From positions 10,129,726 through 10,193,725 of the forward strand of contig NC_049985.1 of assembly GCF_000003815.2 (NCBI RefSeq): DNA of 64,000 nucleotides, given 5' to 3'. Origin of the DNA: Branchiostoma floridae. Lineage: Eukaryota; Chordata; Leptocardii; Amphioxiformes; Branchiostomatidae. Below the pieces are notes generated by a model that was given only the letters and a program-made list of their open reading frames with translations, searched no databases and was not told the DNA's origin. The translations under genes and the position numbers were made by a program. Positions within the stretch are counted from its first letter, which is position 1, and each line of letters opens with the position of its first letter. Positions 56,716 to 64,000 of this stretch are shown one piece after another.

Positions 56716-57698
56716 GACAGGTAGAATGCCTTTCCCGCCGCTTGATGGAAATATTGCCTGGCAGGCAGGCAGGCTTGTAATGGATATGGAAAACACGGGC
56801 CTGCGTGTAACTGTGGACAGGAGTAGACAGCCACCAATCACGGTGCGATAAATAATTGAGCAGAGGGGAGACCGAATGTTGAGTGGAACCAGAGGGGAAG
56901 AGAGGGAGGCTGAGTTGTGCAGTCAACCAGAAGTGTCTTGCTCATTCAAGTATCTGGCAGTGCGTCATAGCGGTCTTCTCTTGGCTTATATGTCACAAGA
57001 AAGAATTTCGGCACCAGAAGGTTGGTTACCAGATACTCTAACTAGAAACTGTGGTGTATATCTTACATTTATTGTTAGTGAAGAAGAGCATGGACATTTT
57101 AAGTTTTATTTTAAAATATATAATTGTATTTTTTACTTATGGATTGAGTAAATGTGCTTTTAGCATTGGCACTTTCAAGATGAATAGTCAATTGATGTCT
57201 ATCGATTGTATCAGTGAAAGCACACAGAAAGTAGGGATGGATTAAGTTTTCCTGCTGTAAATGATTCCTTTTGACGCTAAGTCCAACTCCCAAGGGGTTA
57301 TATACTGGTCCACTTAGATATGCTAATTGGATGCTCTTTTTGTGCTGACATTTGTCCTTTTAGCAAGCCATAACTTCCTTGTATATGTATCAGTTGCATG
57401 CTCAGATAACTCTCTAAGGAACCACATGTGGCCTTATTGACATCTGGGTACTTTATCATTTTGATCAGTTGTATATGTCTCAATTTATTATCCATGGTTC
57501 TGAAAATCCGTTATTTGTGAGATTGTATTTCGATGATATAGTTTATGAGTCTTAAATAGAGAGTAGTTTTGAAAACATGGTTTTCCAGTTTTCCTCTACT
57601 TTGACCAGCCATCCATGCAATATTTGGCAGTCTGGCATGGGCCTGTCAACATGGTTTGGATAAAACTATGAGAAAAATCTAAAGCAAATCTCCAACAT

Positions 57699-58058
57699 TA
57701 GGGGTGGGTACTGGTACCAGTTCAAAACAGACCTGGAAGGCGGCAGGCATTAATGCGTTTTATGGCTTAATCCCCCAAAATATAACATGAGCGAAAGAGT
57801 CATTTTTAAGTTTGCACCTTCCAACTTGGTCTAAGTTATCATAGGCAGTTGACGCTGTTTACATGAAGAGGATTTTAAAATGCCAGCCGGATATGCAACC
57901 AAATAGGTTCCTAGCACTGTAGCGAAAGGGACCATTGTTTTAAGTAGTCCATTCACAAGTTTTCACAATCAGGTCCAGGTTCAGGTCCAGACCTGGACCT
58001 GATCTCTGAACCCAAACTGGACCTGTACCTGAATTTTCTGTACAGGTACCCACCCCTA
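57699..58058. mobile_element. hAT-type MITE, 360 bp
   Basis: Terminal inverted repeats TAGGGGTGGGTAC (57699) and GTACCCACCCCTA (to 58058), flanked by eight-base near-duplications TCCAACAT and CCCAGCAT (6 of 8 match). A TAGGGGTGGG end and 8-bp duplication fit the hAT superfamily. The interior has no ORF and contains a GGTCCAGG-rich palindrome at about 57970-58030. Confidence 0.7.
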
Positions 58059-58939
58059 CCCAGCATACAAGGATTTTTCAAAATGACAAAGGACAAGCAC
58101 ACTTACTAACATTTCCTAAAATGGTTTCTGATCTTAAGAAATCTAGATTTGTGGCTCCCATACATAGAACATTTAACCTTCTCCTTACCAAGTTACCTTT
58201 TGCCCTGACGTTTGTATTACTTGCTGGGTTCAGCAGTAAGAAGGTGGTTAACGTCTTAATACCTGCTTTCCCCCATTTTTCACATTCCCTTTACTTTTGA
58301 TATTTAATGACTTTCTTATCCCCAGCAGCTGGTGTAATTGTTCCATCCATCTTGCTCCTTAAAGGAATGACTTTGCTGCCAGAGGTCACACATTCACCGT
58401 GTATTCTTGTGAGAAAGAATTAATCTTTCCTGAGCTGGTTCAATTGTTGGAATCTAAGAGATGGAGCAGGTACGAGAAAATTGATTTGTCACAGCTTTCT
58501 TTAGCCTATTGCAGGATTAAACCTGGAAGCAAAAAGAATTCGTAACAGACACTTAATCAACTAAGGCCCCTTCAATTTATTTCCTCAGTTCTCTGATTTC
58601 TTAAAGGAAATTTAGAAAGAAAACTAAAATACAGGTGTAAAAAAGAAAACTTAACTGCTCATTTATTCACTCTCTTGTTAACTGTGTGAACCAAAATGAT
58701 TGTAGGAGAGACACACTTAAAGACTGTTAAAGAACCCACCACACTTACTGAAAAGAGTTTACCGTTTTGAGTAGATCAAACTTTTCAGTCTGATTATGCA
58801 GCTTGTACTTGCATGCGAAACTGATGTGTTATGCCTGGTTATGCAAAACACAAAACAAGGTACAGACTTTCTTGTCAGACTGTATTTCTATGTTATTCTA
58901 ATTTAGCATTTATTTTAGGATTTTTTAACCAACGAACTA

Positions 58940-59300
58940 AGCTGAGGTCGCCTTAATTGGACTGCCATCCAGCATGTATAGTTCCACCACAATGTGCGGC
59001 TTATGGCTGTTTGTAGCCGGGAATGGACCTGGGTTGAGCTGGTGAAAAATGGGCCGTGTGCAGATGGGTGCCATCCCCCTGCGCCATATCAGATGCATAT
59101 AACCATGGTTATAGAACAAGGGGAAATGCAGGCTTGACTTATCACCCAGGTTATGCGCAGCGACCTCTGGTACTGCTCTGTATGATTGCTTACTTACTGT
59201 TGCTCGCTGCATTTTAGAACTTAGCGGGCTGGTAGGAAAGAAGGGTGGATTTTCAAACCGTGGATAAATTCTTAGTCTTTTGTAGCAAAAATGGTTCACT
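58940..59300. other. Complex unique block, possible conserved noncoding element
   Basis: High-complexity sequence without repeats and with balanced composition, open for 120 codons on the minus strand but without motifs. It could be a regulatory element or an unrecognised exon. Confidence 0.25.
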
Positions 59301-59915
59301 AATTATATTACTTCACCTCAATATTACGAAGTAAAACATTGTTTTTGGCTTGTCCATTTGTACCGTCTGTGTCTGTATGTGTATTTCTGTATATATGATT
59401 CTTGATCTAATATGTTGCAGTATTTCCATACATTCTTTGTACATTTGTTGCGATTTTTATCTGTGGACTGGACGTTTGCAAAGCAGTCTGGGTAAGGAGG
59501 TAAAGTCTAGTGTCGCTACTTGCCTCGTCTCCCCTGCAATTTAAGACATCACTCATCAGTCCAGTCGTTCCGAGTGTGCCACATGCCAGCGTTAAACCCA
59601 TTATTCACAATCAGTAGCAATTGGCCTTGAGCAACAGAATGAACATCGCAGCATTAATAGAGAAGTGCTTTACTTCATTAGGGTGATGTGATTGTAAGAT
59701 AACAACACAATGACTAAAATTTAAAAATGTACGGTAATGGAGGTCTGGAGAGATAGTTTCCCCTGACTGCTCAGTTATCACGAGCCATATAGAGAAGATT
59801 TGACTTCATGGACACCGCTAGAGAGGAACGTACATGAGTGAGTGAGTAAGAGCTGGAGCTAGTTGGCTTTCTGTCTTATGCAGATTTCCTTCTCTGCTTA
59901 TCAGTCTTTTCCTAG

Positions 59916-59970
59916 GTTTGTATTTGGCTTCTCTGAGCTCAGCAGCAGAGACAGTGTTTCTGACTCAAAG
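59916..59970 (+). CDS. Candidate 55-nt exon, unknown gene
   Basis: Acceptor CAGTCTTTTCCTAG and donor GTATGT. Two frames are open; one reads FVFGFSELSSRDSVSDSK and ends in phase 0. A segment after CTCAG at 60380 (DMLAWMEQTIIIRQ) would continue in phase 0 but lacks a clear donor. No family recognised. Confidence 0.3.
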
Positions 59971-62203
59971 GTATGTCTTCCCTGTTCTGGAGCTAGTCAA
60001 ATTCTCATCCTTTTCTTTCCTTTTTTTCATAAGTTCATTTGTTTGTAAAGATTGTTTTGAAACAAACTTTGATCTTAGCCTAGTAGTAATTAACAACACA
60101 GAAATAGGATTTTTTTTTATTAGACTCAGCTTTGAAGCATGGCTGTCTGTGCTCTTGTGACACAAACAGAGCACTCATACATTGTATGTGTTGACGTCAA
60201 GCTTAGATTTCCTATTGTGACAATTTCTCTGCTTTTACGCTACTGTGGTTAAGCTGTTAAGGTTGGAAATGGCTCTATTCCGGGTGGCTTTACATTTACA
60301 TGTATGACAGACGGGGGCTGTAAAGTTGGGAGATGGACCAATGTTTTTCATCCAGTTAGTAACCTCTTTGTATCCTCAGGACATGTTGGCCTGGATGGAG
60401 CAAACCATCATCATCAGGCAGATATTCTATGTGCCTTAGTGGATTGGTTGGTGTAGCATAGGTGGTATGGCTTCATTAGATTCCTTATCTCCTGTCCTGA
60501 TGTCACTCAAGAGTCAACATGAAAATACTTGACTGTCAAGCCAAAACACTTGTCAAAAAGAGATACAAGTACTTTCCTGATACATCAAAACTCTACTATA
60601 TGGTGTAGTATCTATACTGCTGTATTGTCACTACCAATGGGTGAAGATAGCTCTTTTGCTATCTTGAATCAAAGCAAGATACATAAATTTTCAATGTTCC
60701 CTTTTGTCAATGTGCATCTTGCACGATTGTCCAATTCAGCTCTTCAGGAATTTAGGTCAGATAGCTTTTGTACTCAGTTGAGTAATGGACATCAGTTTTT
60801 TTATTACATGCTTGGGGGATGAAGGTATGTATGTTCTGAGCCATAAAAAAAGCCATCACATAAATTACCATAAAGGTATTATCTTCGCTACATTTCTTTA
60901 TGGAATCCTCATTTTGGGTACTGTAAATTTATTAGAGTTTGTGGGGACTTGACTTGGTCGCTGGATGGGAAAGAATGCATTTACATTATTAAGTTAAAGT
61001 TAGTAGTAATTATAGCAATGTAATAGTAATGCAATACAAGAGTTAGACAGAGCTGCAAATTAAAAAACAGCAAAAATAGAACCTCTGCTAATGTTTCCAG
61101 ATTTAAAAGCAGACAAGAAAGAGAGCAGTGTTAGCTTTTAATCTTTCCTTGTCTTGAAAACAGATTATATATAAACTTAAGAGTCTACGATTTCTCCTTT
61201 ATATTGAAAACTATAGTCACCATCCATCTTGTTTTCTTTTTTGTTTATGAACAAACCTAACAACCAGCTGCCATGGACACTACCCCTGTACATGCAATTA
61301 TTGGTAATATTGTAGTTTGTGTAGATGATGGTGAGAAAAAGTTCAGGACTTCTCCTGGCTGCCCTTCATGTTTTGAAAGCAAACTAAACAGACTTTACAG
61401 TGGAGTTGATTATGCAACTTGTAAGTATTCCACAAATCCTCTGGTTTGAAATGTGGTATTTTGCGCTGGGCTATCTCGTCATAAAAATTTGATGAAAAGA
61501 TAGAGTGTGGAGGAATTGGTTCCACCTGAATGCAGATAAGCATCAGAAGGTATTAAGATTTCATTACTTTCCTATCAGCGCACTCAGGAAAATGTCAGCC
61601 GGTCTTCTGGCATTCTCGGGGAGACTCGCGCATTTTCCAGATCAGTGGATGTGCTTAATGGTGCGGGATAAACACTAGCGTAATTCTAAATGATGTGTCG
61701 ATTCTTGGTAGTCTGAACCAAGGTACAGTCAATAAGTCTGCTTCGATGTAGATAACCATTTCTCATCCTAGCCCGGTAGGGAGTGCCGATGTGGAATAGA
61801 CCGGAAAATTACCCAGCCAATTTCATCATCGCCCCACGTGGTGCTAAAGAAACAACGTAAAATTTTAAGTCTCTATAACATCACTCAACTTGGTGACTGA
61901 GCATTTTGTGTGGGCATAAATCTGACAGACTGTACAAATGTGTTGTTAGCTCTGTAAATGGAGGTACAGTTTTTCACCCTTATACTAGTTTGGTTGTAAG
62001 GAAACATTGTAGAATTTGACAGCATGTAAATGTTTTGTGCAAGCATAAGTGCGTACAAAGGTGTTGCTTATTTGTGCTGGTCTGGTTGTAAAGAAGCAAT
62101 CTGAAATATTAAGTCTTTCCATAATTCTGTCAACGTAGTGCCTGAATATGCTGTGTGGACATAAATTTAGCATAGTATAGAAATGCGGTGCTTAATCAGG
62201 GCT

Positions 62204-62290
62204 CAAAATACCACCTGCATATGCAGGTTAGTGCAGGTAGAATTTGAGTTGTGCAGGTATTTCTTGTGTCTACACCTAACCTGCACTGGT
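62204..62290. repeat. Dispersed repeat fragment, copy 2 (GGCTCAAAATAC family)
   Basis: Same order of GGCTCAAAATACC, GCAGGTTAGTGCAGGT, GAGTTGTG and AGGTATTTCT as at 14888-15010. Confidence 0.55.
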
Positions 62291-62314
62291 CCATGTACTG
62301 CAGGGTTCTAGCTA

Positions 62315-62410
62315 GCGCAAAGTTGCGTAGCGGCCCGCTACGTTAAAATTTTGGACCGCTACGCTCATTTTGGGGCCGCTACGCTTATTTTCAATACAAA
62401 GTAGCGGCAT
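62315..62410. repeat. Short repeat of CCGCTACG units
   Basis: CCGCTACG(T/C)T.A.TTTTGG recurs three times at about 25-bp steps, with inverted GTAGCGG at both sides. Confidence 0.6.
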
Positions 62411-63925
62411 TTTGACTGTATTTATTTGTGCAATAATGCCAGATAAAATGTAAAAAAACGTTGGTTTCAGTTGTTTCAGAGGGAATCGCAATGAGCAAAA
62501 CACAAATACATGTGCGGGCGCTGCCGGCGCTGCCTGGCGTGACTTATCAGGTCCCATGTGCACAGAGCGCACGGCCGAGGCGGGTCTTCATGTTGCCCTC
62601 CCATATGTGGCAAGCCCAGAGCCATATTTGGGCTAGACTGGCTTATTACGACTTGCCGAGGGAGTGTCCTTGTATGACAATCTTTTTCGTGGAACTTGAA
62701 CAACTACAACTACAAATACGTTTCCTCCACGTCCTCAACGCTTTTTCCTCGTAACTTGCGCGCCTAACCTCACTAAACTGCATTAATAATTTTTAAGGAT
62801 AGAAAAAATAATAATCAGACACTTGTCCCTCATACACTTGGCACGTCCCAATCAGGCCGTGGGAGGCTGTTGAAAAAGTTTGTCACAGTAGCAGATACTT
62901 TTGGTCATTTTATCAAAGCAAAAACTAAACTAACACTATATAATGTGAAATATTTTTAAAAAGTTGGAGCACTGTTACCATCAGATATGCTTTATGAGCA
63001 TTTGTTTTTGTCATTTAATCATCAGATATTGTCAGTTCAGTCTTTGTTTTGGAAATTCCAAATGCCGTTTGTCCTCCCCAAAAGTAAACCTGACTTGACA
63101 ACACCCCCAAAAGGGCGGAGTCTGCACTGCCAGCAGGCTGGTGCCAGAGACTGTCCAGTGCAGTGGGCGGAGTCAAGTCTCTTTAGCCTCTAAAAAGTTT
63201 TGCCGACAGCACGGCCCCAGTGCAGTGGGAGGAGCATTGTGCATACAAACCATGGGAATGAATTTTCCTGGAGGGACCCGCCTCATAGATGAATACATTA
63301 AACCATATTTGGTGTGTCTCAAAGGAACGTGTTTTCTTTCTATCTTTTGGTAGTGCCTGCAGAGGAATCAGCAATACGATATGACATGTAGGGGGAGGTG
63401 TAAAATGTAAAGTGTGTTCTGTGTTCTTTCTCTCACTAAATTTCTGGAATTGATTTACAAGAGAGGTAGAGTGGCTTACATTGATAAACATGTTTTGGCA
63501 GTGTGATGTAGCCATTCTTTTTTCAAGTATTGTAAACATTGTTCCCACTGCCATGAAATTGAATACAGTATTCTGAACATTGTATGGAAATGGAGGAACA
63601 TTGAGGAAGTCTAAGCAAATTTGGAAATGTATGCAGAAATGATTACAGACTTTTGAAATTAATTCTTAACTTTGATTTGACTCTCAAGTAACTTTTAGTA
63701 AAATGATGTTACTTACCTGTTTCTAGGTTTACCTGTTAATTTTTTGTTTCTATGTATGAGTTAAGATATCTTGTGACAAGGTCCTTTGTAAGGGTAACAC
63801 AGTGACAAGATGCAAAAGTATAAGAATTACCCATCAAGAATACATAGTGAGAAAACAACAATTTTCCTTTTAAAGGTCCCTAAGAATGGCCCATTTCAAT
63901 TTTATATTTCCAAAAGCTCCATACC

Positions 63926-63953
63926 GTGGAAGGGGGGAAAGCCCCCCTTCCAC
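63926..63953. terminator. Perfect 12-bp-arm hairpin
   Basis: GTGGAAGGGGGG, loop AAAG, CCCCCCTTCCAC. Typed here as a structure only; in an animal genome it is more likely the end of a repeat. It is followed by CGGTCGCTTCGCGCCCTCGAG, with GGTCGCTTCG repeated at the window end. Confidence 0.4.
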
Positions 63954-64000
63954 ACCATCCCCCCCTCGGTCGCTTCGCGCCCTCGAGCTTGGTCGCTTCG

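Larger units (their letters stand above)
43100..59900. other. Long AT-rich intron-like or regulatory stretch
   Basis: No gene could be supported. It holds the repeats, MITE and microsatellites listed separately, an X-box-like site at 45043-45056 (GTCGCCATGGTTAC), and complex unique blocks near 48770-48950, 51990-52360, 53190-53290 and 58940-59300. The short open frames show no family motifs. Confidence 0.45.
60000..64000. other. AT-rich stretch without supported genes
   Basis: Contains the candidate segment at 60380, a complex unique block at 61560-61860, dispersed repeats at 62204-62420 and GC-rich short repeats (GGGCGGAGTC, near 63115 and 63168). No coding region could be supported. Confidence 0.4.

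Noticed and set aside
60380-60441. Segment DMLAWMEQTIIIRQ after a CTCAG acceptor, faintly like a spectrin-type helix
   Set aside because: Too short, and no usable donor; mentioned only as a possible partner of 59916-59970.

Overview
The window looks like animal genomic DNA, most likely a lancelet (Branchiostoma-type invertebrate chordate). The reasons are short coding exons with GT/AG borders spread over long introns, CpG-rich promoters with vertebrate-like core motifs, many degenerate tandem repeats, and a mix of retroelements typical of such genomes. The species call is an inference. There are no operons, CRISPR arrays or intact tRNA/rRNA genes.

Left part (1-17.5 kb): the 5' portion of one minus-strand gene, an FCHSD/Nervous wreck F-BAR protein. 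I could assemble seven coding exons by hand (17388 down to 577). They join in frame, match the family from its first residues (MQPPPRK) through most of the first half of the F-BAR domain, and run off the left edge. The 11.3 kb third intron is full of degenerate tandem repeats, one of which carries repeated RFX X-box-like cores.

Next (18.8-21.0 kb) is an uninterrupted minus-strand 731-codon gene resembling CCDC73, a coiled-coil protein. Both this gene and FCHSD have a TCTCGCGAGA core-promoter element 97-130 bp upstream of the ATG.

Middle part (22-37 kb): a mobile-element district. It holds a 5'-truncated non-LTR retrotransposon with a restriction-like endonuclease (22.35-24.4 kb). It holds a small plus-strand locus of tandemly duplicated exon-like units behind a run of CCAAT boxes (24.67-27.15 kb). 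It also holds an 8,670 bp tyrosine-recombinase retrotransposon of the Ngaro/PAT type (27698-36367) with gag (spliced), RT/RNase H and tyrosine recombinase, and split direct repeats A1-ORFs-B1-A2-B2 that are identical between copies. This element sits inside a Penelope-like remnant, and a second, head-to-head Penelope-like remnant lets the empty target site be read exactly.

Right part (37-64 kb): a decayed C2H2 zinc-finger fragment, then a CpG/NRF1/RFX-type promoter near 39.2 kb pointing to a plus-strand gene. Only a few weak candidate exons of that gene can be seen. The remaining 20 kb is AT-rich, intron-like or regulatory DNA with a hAT-type MITE, a short poly(A) insertion with target-site duplication, local duplications, microsatellites and complex unique stretches that may be conserved noncoding elements.
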